From IMG/VR virus record IMGVR_UViG_3300031951_020119, positions 1 through 37,058 of that record: a stretch of DNA of 37,058 bases. One strand, 5' to 3'. A program made the position numbers and the translations under genes. This document shows, piece after piece, positions 8,655 to 13,902 of this stretch. The number at the start of each line of letters is the position of its first letter. Positions within the stretch are counted from its first letter, which is position 1. The notes beneath the pieces were generated by a model, which saw only the letters and a list, made by a program, of their open reading frames with translations, did no database searches and was not told the DNA's origin. Source of the DNA: a virus.

Positions 8655-8682
8655 AATATTCCAGAAAAATAGAATTAGTCAA
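8655..8682 (-). promoter_or_regulatory. possible promoter for the RNR gene
   Basis: On the minus strand TTGACT (8682-8677) is followed after 16 bases by AATATT (8660-8655). The -35 box is identical to that of the other promoters in this window, but the -10 box is poorer. Predicted transcription would start near 8648, giving a leader of about 10 nt to the ATG at 8637. It overlaps the stop codon of the upstream gene. Confidence 0.35.
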
Positions 8683-9049
8683 GCTGAATCTTGGGCATTT
8701 CCGAAGGATTTACCCTGCTTTTATACTTCATTCCTCTACGCTTTTTGGAATATTTTTCTTCTGCTTTTTGGCGTACTGGATCGACGCCGTCGTTTCTTTC
8801 TGCTCTTTTATCGCTTAATTCTTGAGAATAATCCCAAATTTCGCCAAGAGTGCCTTTCATTTTTCCTGTTTTTTCTATAAACTTTTCAGAAGAATCGATG
8901 TCGATATCTGCGTCTATTTGAGCATTAGGAACTGTAAATATTCTTTCATACTTAATTCCGTCTTCAGAATAAGTATGATTTTCATTCATTTGCTGAAAAA
9001 TAGAAACAACTTTGCCGGTTTTTGGGTTTTTGAACAGGTAAATTGGCAT
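8675..9049 (-). CDS. small phage protein with FmdB-like N-terminus, function unknown
   Basis: A 124-aa protein starting MPIYLFKNPKTGKVVSIFQQ. The opening recalls the MPIYEYxC start of FmdB-type zinc-ribbon proteins, but there are no cysteines at all here, so no zinc ribbon can form. GIKYERIFTVPNAQ follows, and the C-terminal ~50 residues are highly charged (SDKRAERND, EEKYSKKRRGMKYKSR) and may bind nucleic acid or be disordered. From memory, proteins of this shape are frequent in large phages without assigned function. The stop sits 37 bases before the RNR start and one base separates its start from the glycosyltransferase gene upstream. Confidence 0.6.
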   Translation of the reverse strand: MPIYLFKNPKTGKVVSIFQQMNENHTYSEDGIKYERIFTVPNAQIDADIDIDSSEKFIEKTGKMKGTLGEIWDYSQELSDKRAERNDGVDPVRQKAEEKYSKKRRGMKYKSRVNPSEMPKIQLD

Positions 9050-9050
9050 A

Positions 9051-10133
9051 TTAAATCATCCCTAGTAACTTATTTGCAGTATCAGAATACTTGAATTTAT
9101 TTTGGAGTTTTAATCCTTCATGATTAATTCTGTTCGATTCAACTCTCTTTATTGCTTCTTCGCATCCAGAGATAAATTCTTCTTCGTTAAAATCAAAAAT
9201 ATTACCTTGGTTAAATGGCGCTCCCTTAGAAAAGAACTTTCCATCGTAGACTTCGATTTTATTACTAGGCTCAACTATTACAGAATTTTCTTTATTTGCC
9301 CACTCTTTATAAGATGTTGCATTTAAAACAACTGCATGCTTGCCAAGAGCAACAGATTGGAATTCTGGAAGGCCCCACCCTTCCGCGCCAGACATTGCAA
9401 TAACAATATTTGAAGAATTTAAAAAATCATTATAAGTAGAATTTTTGGGCATTGAAGTCAAAAACGAAACATTAAAAACAGGCTTTCCATCTAACATATT
9501 TGTAAATACAGACTTTAATTCAGATGGATCTTGATAGAAAGGATTATGCAAGGCGCATTGCAAAGAGTACCTTTTATCTTTACCGAATTTTTTGATCCAA
9601 GATTTTACGATTTTGGTATGATGTTTTCTTTTTTCGTATTTGCCGCAAAGATTAAAAGTAATTCTTCCGTCATCAAAATATCTCTTATTGAGTATTTTGA
9701 AATGATTATTATCAAATCCAAGATGTACGACAGAGGAATTTATCCCAAAATTAGCAAATACATCTTTAGTATACTTTGAGGTTACGCATACTTCGCTGTT
9801 TTTTAAGATATTAGTTTCAATAGGAGTAAGTTGATCTGTTTCGTGAAAAGTCAAAAGGATTTGCTTGTTAGAATAAGTTCTGATCGAATCATTAATGTGC
9901 CATAGTCTTATGCATGGAATATTTCTGTTATGCTTTAATAGGGCTTCGTTATGATTTTTAATGATCCAATTTGTGAAATCCGGCTCGAAATCATAAGCAG
10001 AAAAATCTATCTGATGATCGGAAGCTTTAAAAATAAAAGGATTAAGTCCGAGTTTATAAAACTCGTAAAGCAAATTAAAACTAACTTGCCCAAAACTCAA
10101 AGAATTAAGAGGAACTTGAACAGCAAATTGCAT
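9051..10133 (-). CDS. GT4-like glycosyltransferase
   Basis: A 360-aa GT-B glycosyltransferase. The N-terminal half starts MQFAVQVPLNSLSFGQVSFN, a typical acceptor-domain opening (G-x-Gxxxxx), then SKYTKDVFANFGINSSVVHLGFD resembles the inter-domain region of GT4 enzymes. FNLCGKYEKRKHHTKIVKSW is the start of the donor-binding half (GKxExRK), and MSGAEGWGLPEFQSVALGK carries the E-x7-E motif (EGWGLPEFQSV) that binds the NDP-sugar. No membrane anchor. The gene stands apart from the main sugar operons, between a terminator and the small FmdB-like gene. The upstream terminator ends only a few bases before its start codon, so its ribosome-binding site lies in the terminator hairpin. Confidence 0.8.
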   Translation of the reverse strand: MQFAVQVPLNSLSFGQVSFNLLYEFYKLGLNPFIFKASDHQIDFSAYDFEPDFTNWIIKNHNEALLKHNRNIPCIRLWHINDSIRTYSNKQILLTFHETDQLTPIETNILKNSEVCVTSKYTKDVFANFGINSSVVHLGFDNNHFKILNKRYFDDGRITFNLCGKYEKRKHHTKIVKSWIKKFGKDKRYSLQCALHNPFYQDPSELKSVFTNMLDGKPVFNVSFLTSMPKNSTYNDFLNSSNIVIAMSGAEGWGLPEFQSVALGKHAVVLNATSYKEWANKENSVIVEPSNKIEVYDGKFFSKGAPFNQGNIFDFNEEEFISGCEEAIKRVESNRINHEGLKLQNKFKYSDTANKLLGMI

Positions 10134-10139
10134 AAAAAA

Positions 10140-10163
10140 ACCTACCTATTGTTATAGGTAGGT
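10140..10163 (-). terminator. intrinsic terminator after the DUF736-like gene, overlapping the next gene's ribosome-binding site
   Basis: Perfect 10-bp stem ACCTACCTAT / ATAGGTAGGT with a 4-base loop, followed on the minus strand by seven U (plus positions 10139-10133) and then directly by the ATG of the glycosyltransferase gene. It terminates the sigma/DUF736-like transcript. The AGG of the 3' arm lies 7-9 bases before that ATG, where a Shine-Dalgarno would be. Confidence 0.9.
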
Positions 10164-10185
10164 GAAAAGGATTTTCTATTTTTTA

Positions 10186-10482
10186 TTATAGAACTCCATC
10201 GTCGTCCTCAGACGCCGATTGCACCTTTTGCTTCGGTGCTGGAGCAGCCTTGCCAGCAAGCTCCTTTTGCTTGTCCGCTCGATCAGAAGCATAGATCCGA
10301 AAATCGGGAGACTTATCGGTTTTCTTTTCTTTGTTTGAGAAAATGACAATGTCAATCTTGCCCTCAAGAGAGGAATTAATATGACCAGTCATATACTTCT
10401 GCGACTTGTCTTTGCTGACCTTTGTCCACAAAGCGCCAAGTTCGCGGTTGTCCCACTTGTTTTCAGTCTTAGTAGCATTCAT
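10186..10482 (-). CDS. DUF736-like small phage protein with acidic C-terminal tail
   Basis: A 98-aa soluble protein. LGALWTKVSKDKSQKYMTGHI (about 16-36) followed by KIDIVIFSNKEKK and PDFRIYASD follows the layout of the DUF736 family (GALWxK..., YLxGxI, NxxK, PDYRI). The tail is Ala/Lys-rich and ends SEDDDGVL, an acidic tip reminiscent of single-stranded DNA-binding proteins, although there is no OB-fold motif I can point to. A replication- or DNA-associated role is only a guess. It has its own promoter (10492-10519) whose -35 box overlaps the stop codon of the sigma factor gene; the start codon lies 9 bases after the -10 box and lacks a Shine-Dalgarno, so the message is nearly leaderless. A strong terminator follows. 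Confidence 0.65.
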   Translation of the reverse strand: MNATKTENKWDNRELGALWTKVSKDKSQKYMTGHINSSLEGKIDIVIFSNKEKKTDKSPDFRIYASDRADKQKELAGKAAPAPKQKVQSASEDDDGVL

Positions 10483-10491
10483 TTCGAAGAC

Positions 10492-10519
10492 ATTATGACC
10501 AAAAAAACAAAAAAGTCAA
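10492..10519 (-). promoter_or_regulatory. promoter for the DUF736-like gene (near-leaderless)
   Basis: TTGACT (10519-10514), 16-base spacer, CATAAT (10497-10492), then 9 bases to the ATG at 10482. The predicted start site is within about 2-4 bases of the ATG. Spacing and both hexamers match the dUTPase promoter exactly. The sigma-gene stop codon TGA is part of the -35 box. Confidence 0.75.
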
Positions 10520-11124
10520 ATCAAATCGAAAGAATTTTTACTAACAATCTTGTTTTTCAAGAAAACCCTTGCTTTTTCGTGCAGGTTGATCGCTGTTTGG
10601 GTGCTAATATTTAGCTTTTTGGCAATTTTATTCCAAGTAACAGGCTTAGCACTGTTAGAAAAGTATCTTAACTTATAAACTTCATTTATTCTTGAATCTT
10701 TAAAAGAAGATAGAAGAGATGACAAGTAGTCAAGCAAATCATTATTTTTATCTGTAACAGTTAAAATATCCCTATCTAAATAAACATCTACGTCTAGACC
10801 TTCATTAAGAACATATTTTTTATTAGAATTAATAAAATTCAGGAAATGATATCTTGTGCAATTGCAGAACCAAGTTGAAAACTTCGTTTTCTGCTTCGCA
10901 TCAAAAGATTGAATTGCTTTGTAAAGAATAAAATCTTTTTCAGATTTAATCTCTTCTTTGCTCATTCCCATTTTTATCAAAGTTTGAGAATATTTTCTTG
11001 CTATAGAAAAATAAAAATTATCATAAGAACTAGATAATTTTTCGAAACTATCGTTGCAGTTATTATCTTTGACCTTATTAACCAAAACAAGATCAAGATC
11101 TTTAATAGATTTTGATTTAGACAT
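10516..11124 (-). CDS. phage-encoded sigma-70-like factor (ECF-size)
   Basis: A 202-aa RNA polymerase sigma factor. Region 2 is visible at residues ~24-100: DSFEKLSSSYDNFYFSIARKY, DFILYKAIQSFDAK and KFSTWFCNCTRYHFLNFIN, which keeps the A-I/V-x-x-FD...KFSTW pattern that binds the -10 element and the polymerase clamp. Region 4 is at ~143-192: a helix-turn-helix WNKIAKKLNISTQTAINLHEKA for the -35 element. Regions 1.1 and 3 are absent. It would redirect host RNA polymerase to phage promoters. The start has a Shine-Dalgarno (AAGGA, 8 bases upstream), unusual for this window, and is preceded by a GNRA-capped hairpin that ends a ~450-nt noncoding stretch, so its translation may be controlled by that RNA. 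Confidence 0.8.
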   Translation of the reverse strand: MSKSKSIKDLDLVLVNKVKDNNCNDSFEKLSSSYDNFYFSIARKYSQTLIKMGMSKEEIKSEKDFILYKAIQSFDAKQKTKFSTWFCNCTRYHFLNFINSNKKYVLNEGLDVDVYLDRDILTVTDKNNDLLDYLSSLLSSFKDSRINEVYKLRYFSNSAKPVTWNKIAKKLNISTQTAINLHEKARVFLKNKIVSKNSFDLI

Positions 11125-11168
11125 AAACTTTTTCCTTGATGCTCTGTGTTACCACAGAGACTTTACCT

Positions 11169-11181
11169 TTCCACCATCGCC
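11169..11181 (-). repeat. 13-nt direct repeat in the noncoding RNA region, copy 2 (in transcript order)
   Basis: On the minus strand GGCGATGGTGGAA, identical to 11368-11380. In both copies it is preceded by a purine-rich CTCAAGGAAAAG or CTCAAAGGAAAAG. A similar CAAGGAAAAAG without the 13-mer sits just before the sigma-factor start codon. Confidence 0.7.
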
Positions 11182-11367
11182 TTTAACTTTTCCTTGAGTT
11201 GGCTATAAGCAATAGTAGGTCAGCTTAGATGTTATTATCTAAGATATTATTCACCCCAAAAGTACCCGCATCAGTCATCGCATTTCCGGCTTTAGTGAGT
11301 CCGTTTAGCTAGCGACTACTTTTGGCTATATTAGACTGTTGATCGCGCAGCGACTTTTTTTCAGACA

Positions 11368-11380
11368 TTCCACCATCGCC
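11368..11380 (-). repeat. 13-nt direct repeat in the noncoding RNA region, copy 1 (in transcript order)
   Basis: Exact second occurrence of GGCGATGGTGGAA (minus strand), 199 bases upstream of the other in transcript direction. Exact repetition inside otherwise non-repetitive sequence suggests a shared structural or protein-binding module. Confidence 0.7.
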
Positions 11381-11582
11381 TTTTCCTTTGAGAGGAATGA
11401 AGTTTCTAGTAGTTTTAAATAGGATTCAGTTACGACGCGGCCTCTCCCGAACACACGCTGGAGTTTCCCCCAATTTCCTATCGTCTTTCAACGGGCTTGC
11501 TGTCTCTTACGAGTTTAAATAAGATTTTATTCTTAAGTGAGCATGGTTTTGCTCCGGCTACCTCTGCACAACAATCTGGCTG

Positions 11583-11610
11583 ACTATGACCTGTTTTCTT
11601 GGAAAGTCAA
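11583..11610 (-). promoter_or_regulatory. promoter for the noncoding RNA / sigma factor leader
   Basis: TTGACT (11610-11605), 16-base spacer, CATAGT (11588-11583). Same -35 box and spacing as the dUTPase and DUF736-like promoters. It lies directly after the stop codon of the 135-aa gene (11612-11614). Predicted +1 near 11576, with no start codon nearby. Confidence 0.7.
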
Positions 11611-11611
11611 A

Positions 11612-12019
11612 TTATTTCTTTAGAGAATCTGGAGTAGCCTTAGATGCGATATAAATTAAATTCTTTAAATCTTTTTCTGTGATATTTAAGACATCGCACT
11701 TCTCTGATTCGCTGTTTAATTCTTGGCACATATTATTAATAACAGAAGCTATGCCAGCCGCGACCAAGCCGCTAATCTCTACTGACTGAGTGAAAGACTC
11801 AAGCGGTTTTACAAGAACCCAATACTCTTCCCCATCCAAAATACACGACCTAAGCACGTTTGCCTTTTCCATCTCTTTTAAAGCGCAAATAATAGCAGCG
11901 TTTTCCGAATACTCGTCGTCAGACACAAGAAGCACTTCTTTTCTGTTTTTCTTTACGTTGAAACAACTGTGGTTGTTAAAATATTCGTTGAGCAGTTGAT
12001 AGCATTCAATAATGTTCAC
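11612..12019 (-). CDS. hypothetical protein, 135 aa
   Basis: I do not recognise this protein. It starts MNIIECYQLLNEYF, has a mixed alpha/beta first half with EENAA-like helices (SENAAIICALKEMEKANVL), a strand pair around ILDGEEYWVLVKPLE (about 60-75), and a small, moderately hydrophobic segment ISGLVAAGIASVINN that is too short and polar to be confident of as a membrane helix. The pattern of an N-terminal helical part followed by ANVLRSCILDGEEYWVL is compatible with a winged-helix type fold, but this is a guess. The start is GTG at 12019, supported by a promoter whose -10 box ends 5 bases upstream, so the mRNA is probably leaderless. It is divergent from dut. Confidence 0.6.
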   Translation of the reverse strand: MNIIECYQLLNEYFNNHSCFNVKKNRKEVLLVSDDEYSENAAIICALKEMEKANVLRSCILDGEEYWVLVKPLESFTQSVEISGLVAAGIASVINNMCQELNSESEKCDVLNITEKDLKNLIYIASKATPDSLKK

Positions 12020-12024
12020 GCATT

Positions 12025-12053
12025 AATATGACTACAGAAATCAAAAAAATCAA
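12025..12053 (-). promoter_or_regulatory. promoter for the 135-aa gene (leaderless)
   Basis: TTGATT (12053-12048), 17-base spacer, CATATT (12030-12025), 5 bases, then the GTG start at 12019. No Shine-Dalgarno fits between. Its -35 box is 8 bases from the -35 box of the divergent dut promoter. Confidence 0.6.
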
Positions 12054-12061
12054 ATTTTAAG

Positions 12062-12089
12062 TTGACTTTTTTTACTATAGCCCCATAAT
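12062..12089 (+). promoter_or_regulatory. promoter for dut (leaderless)
   Basis: TTGACT (12062-12067), 16-base spacer, CATAAT (12084-12089), 6 bases, then the GTG start at 12096. Predicted transcription start coincides with the start codon. Hexamers and spacing are identical to the promoter at 10492-10519. Confidence 0.75.
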
Positions 12090-12095
12090 ACCGTC

Positions 12096-12518
12096 GTGGA
12101 CATACACATTAAACTACTGAGCGATTTGGCTAAGATTCCTACGCAAGCAACTCCGTTTTCTGCTGGATATGATCTATACGCAGCAGAAGCGATTGTGGTC
12201 CCAAGACTTGGAAGAAAGCTTATCAAAACCAATATCAGCATGGCTATTCCGATGAATCATTATGGAAGAATAGCTCCAAGATCTGGTTTAGCATACAAAA
12301 ATGGAATTGATGTTTTGGCTGGCGTCATAGATTCCGATTACAGAGGAGATATTGGTGTCATTTTATATAATACAGACAATAATTTAGATTTTACGGTTCA
12401 TGTCGGAGACAAGATTGCTCAGATTATTATCGAGCCATGCGCTCATGTTAATTTTGTAAAGTCTAACGACCTAACCGCAACCAAGCGAGGCGAAGGCGGA
12501 TATGGGCATTCAGGATAA
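12096..12518 (+). CDS. dut: dUTPase (dUTP diphosphatase)
   Basis: A 140-aa trimeric-type dUTPase that hydrolyses dUTP to dUMP and PPi, keeping uracil out of DNA and feeding dTMP synthesis. All five motifs are present: AGYDLYAA (23-30), GRIAPRSGLA (58-67), GVIDSDYRGDIGVILYN (76-92, with the catalytic Asp and Tyr), GDKIAQIII (104-112) and RGEGGYGHSG (131-140). In the last, the usual Phe that stacks on uracil is Tyr. Length is typical. The start is GTG at 12096, placed by the promoter immediately upstream; no Shine-Dalgarno is present. The end overlaps the next gene by 17 bp. Confidence 0.95.
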   Translation: MDIHIKLLSDLAKIPTQATPFSAGYDLYAAEAIVVPRLGRKLIKTNISMAIPMNHYGRIAPRSGLAYKNGIDVLAGVIDSDYRGDIGVILYNTDNNLDFTVHVGDKIAQIIIEPCAHVNFVKSNDLTATKRGEGGYGHSG

Positions 12519-12855
12519 TTTTATTCAGGCAGCTTCATGCGCCGCTATTTCTATCCTGCTTTACAAGACCGATTTTATCGTCGAGTACGGCAGGGTATTA
12601 AAACTCTTGTCTTTTACTAAGGATATCGAGTACAAGTGCTTTAAAATTCAAAACTCAGGCAAGACAAATTATTTTGATTTTTTGCTCCTTAAGAACAATA
12701 ATTTTTTTACTAGGCTGCTGAGCTGCCCATACTGCCTAGGTTTTTGGATGTGCTTGGCTGCATCAAAAATTCAATTTGTATTTTTTGTTTATTTTGTGTA
12801 TGTAATATTATACAAAACTGTAGACATAATGTTCAACCATGGAAATAGAAATTAA
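12502..12855 (+). CDS. small membrane protein with CPYCLGFW motif (DUF1360-like)
   Basis: A 117-aa probable inner-membrane protein. The key feature is LLSCPYCLGFWMCLAASK (about residues 72-89), the C-x2-C-x-G-x-W pattern seen in DUF1360-type phage and bacterial proteins, followed by a strongly hydrophobic segment (QFVFFVYFVYVILY). A weaker hydrophobic stretch lies near the N-terminus (AASCAAISILLY). The Cys pair could bind a metal or be redox-active, but the function of this family is not known to me. It overlaps dut by 17 bp and the next gene by 17 bp, so it is part of the dut operon. Confidence 0.65.
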   Translation: MGIQDNFIQAASCAAISILLYKTDFIVEYGRVLKLLSFTKDIEYKCFKIQNSGKTNYFDFLLLKNNNFFTRLLSCPYCLGFWMCLAASKIQFVFFVYFVYVILYKTVDIMFNHGNRN

Positions 12856-13138
12856 GGGACTAATAGAATTTTGCAAAGCCATCTCGACAAGCCCGACAGA
12901 AGTGTCAAGATCCTCAGAATTAGTAGAAGCGCTGTCTTTTTGTATAGATAGTTTGTCTAAATGCAACTGCTCAAATAAGGCAGCTACTGAAATCCATGAA
13001 AGCAAATATGTTGAAATCGCAGAAAAGTTTTCTCAAGATACCATCAAAATTCTTGCTGAAATATTAGATCCAAATAAAACTTATTCAAATATAAGCATAA
13101 CATTCCCACACTCAGACAAAATAATAAAAATCAAATGA
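12839..13138 (+). CDS. hypothetical protein, 99 aa
   Basis: Not recognised. A mostly helical, soluble 99-aa protein with four Cys (three clustered in DSLSKCNCSN, near residues 38-47), an Asn/Ser-rich middle and a beta-like C-terminus (NISITFPHSDKIIKIK). The cluster C-x-C could be a metal site but there is no full motif. It begins with ATG at 12839 inside the end of the preceding gene and ends with an ATGA overlap with the following 59-aa gene, so it is translationally coupled to both. Confidence 0.55.
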   Translation: MEIEIKGLIEFCKAISTSPTEVSRSSELVEALSFCIDSLSKCNCSNKAATEIHESKYVEIAEKFSQDTIKILAEILDPNKTYSNISITFPHSDKIIKIK

Positions 13139-13314
13139 AAGAATCCAAACTTGATATTAATTCAAGATTAGTTGGCAAAACAGTTAAGGTTTTAGATCCA
13201 GAAGGAGAATGGATCGGAGAGGTTACAGCCGTAAAGGACGAGGAGACGTTCATTGTATCAAACGGAGATACTTTAGTTTCTGTTGATATTTTTGATATTA
13301 GGTCCTTAAATTAA
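13135..13314 (+). CDS. small protein, 59 aa, SH3/KOW-like barrel candidate
   Basis: A short gene: ATG at 13135 overlaps the TGA of the preceding gene (ATGA), stop TAA at 13312. The product starts MKESKLDINSRLVGKTVKVL and continues DPEGEWIGEVTAVKDEETF, then a VSNGDTLVSVDIFDIRSL tail. The alternation VGKTVKVLDPEGEWIGEV...FIVSNGDTLVSVDIFDI looks like a small five-stranded barrel of the kind found in translation- or nucleic acid-associated domains; this is a structural impression only. Coding character (codon spacing, overlap, uninterrupted frame) supports it being real. It ends the dut operon, followed by ~130 AT-rich bases. Confidence 0.6.
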   Translation: MKESKLDINSRLVGKTVKVLDPEGEWIGEVTAVKDEETFIVSNGDTLVSVDIFDIRSLN

Positions 13315-13447
13315 TCACTCATATCTAATGCATGTGTAATACACTATGTGCAAAAAATATCAGAAATATATTCCATCTTAAATGAAGTAACAAATTTAAT
13401 TTATTTTCTTTTGAATATAAAGTATAATTTTAGTGTAACTGAATAAT

Positions 13448-13648
13448 ATGCCACTAATGAATCCAAAAAAAACCGAAAAACAAAAAGATTTTGTTAGCAG
13501 ATGCGCTGGAGATTCTACTATGGTCAAAGAGTTCCCAAATCAAAAACAACGAATTGCTGTGTGCTATAGTCAGTTCAAAAGAAAATCTAAAGCCTCAGAA
13601 TCTTTAGACTGGGAAGATTGCTCTGACGAAGGCTTCTTAATTTATTAA
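13448..13648 (+). CDS. small phage protein resembling a segment found in head-maturation proteases
   Basis: A 66-aa basic protein starting MPLMNPKKTEKQKDFVSRCA. The pattern KQKDFVSRC...MVKEFPNQKQRIAVCYSQFKRK is one I recall from phage capsid protease/portal region proteins, where it occurs as a short N-terminal module; here it is a free-standing gene. Two Cys at fixed spacing (in SRC and AVCYSQ) are kept. The tail is acidic (DWEDCSDEG). A TATAAT (13423-13428) lies 20 bases upstream of the ATG, without a clear -35 box. It converges with a small minus-strand gene on a shared terminator hairpin. Confidence 0.55.
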   Translation: MPLMNPKKTEKQKDFVSRCAGDSTMVKEFPNQKQRIAVCYSQFKRKSKASESLDWEDCSDEGFLIY

Positions 13649-13654
13649 AAAAAG

Positions 13655-13675
13655 GGCGCGATTTTTAGTCGCGCC
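13655..13675. terminator. bidirectional terminator between convergent small genes
   Basis: Stem GGCGCGA (13655-13661) / TCGCGCC (13669-13675) with a 7-base loop. On the minus strand it is followed by seven U (plus 13653-13647), so it is strongest for the 48-aa gene; on the plus strand only GTGTTTT follows. It lies 6 bases after the plus-strand stop codon and 5 bases after the minus-strand stop codon. Confidence 0.85.
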
Positions 13676-13680
13676 GTGTT

Positions 13681-13827
13681 TTACTTCTTACCGCCCTTAC
13701 CTGCCTTATTCGGCGGGCCGCCCTTGCCGACGTTTCCAGCGTTGCCGGTATTTCCTGCGTTACCCGAAGAAGACGCACTCTTAGCGGCCTTCTTTCTTGT
13801 CTTTTGAGATGTTGATTTCTTCATCAT
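13681..13827 (-). CDS. tiny basic Gly/Lys-rich protein, 48 aa
   Basis: ATG at 13827 (or the second ATG at 13824), stop at 13681. The product begins MMKKSTSQKTRKKAAKSASS, then a run of four GN-x repeats (GNAGNTGNAGNV), ending with KGGPPNKAGKGGKK. It is strongly basic, low-complexity and lacks acidic residues, resembling DNA- or RNA-binding tails. The GC content of this short stretch is clearly higher than its surroundings. The intrinsic terminator right after its stop supports it being a real transcription unit. It may also be a recent acquisition. Function unknown. Confidence 0.5.
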   Translation of the reverse strand: MMKKSTSQKTRKKAAKSASSSGNAGNTGNAGNVGKGGPPNKAGKGGKK

Positions 13828-13866
13828 TTTATTCTAAAAATAAAATTAAAAAAATCTAGAAAAATC

Positions 13867-13895
13867 TTGACGCAAACAAGAAAAAAAACTATATT
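13867..13895 (+). promoter_or_regulatory. promoter for the HNH nuclease gene (leaderless)
   Basis: TTGACG (13867-13872), 17-base spacer, TATATT (13890-13895), 7 bases, then ATG at 13903. No Shine-Dalgarno between. Predicted start of transcription falls on the start codon. Confidence 0.65.
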
Positions 13896-13902
13896 CTAAT
13901 GC

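Larger units (their letters stand above)
11125..11577 (-). ncRNA. candidate structured RNA or long 5' leader upstream of the sigma factor gene
   Basis: About 450 bases with no credible ORF on either strand, and G/C-richer patches than the neighbouring genes. On the minus strand a promoter (11583-11610) should start transcription near 11576. Visible helices: CTCTGTG/CACAGAG capped by a GTAA (GNRA) tetraloop (11142-11159); CTTAGAT/ATCTAAG (11224-11243); a 9-bp CCAAAAGTA/TACTTTTGG helix (11256-11264 with 11317-11325) enclosing further pairing; ATAGGA/TCCTAT (11419-11424 with 11476-11481) around a CTCC/GGAG stem; GAGCA/TGCTC (11539-11554). A 13-base motif occurs twice. I do not recognise RNase P RNA, tmRNA, 6S or a group I intron core. 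No terminator separates it from the sigma gene, so it may be a regulatory leader rather than a separate RNA. Confidence 0.6.

Noticed and set aside
11125-11611. tRNA genes, RNase P RNA, tmRNA or a group I intron in the noncoding region
   Set aside because: No cloverleaf with a GTTCRA T-loop, no tmRNA ends or tag reading frame, no RNase P P4 consensus, and no recognisable intron P/Q/R/S elements on either strand.
13315-13447. Regulatory RNA or hidden gene in the 133-base AT-rich gap
   Set aside because: Only a TATAAT-like box at 13423 and a short GTGTAATACAC near-palindrome are visible; nothing supports a gene.
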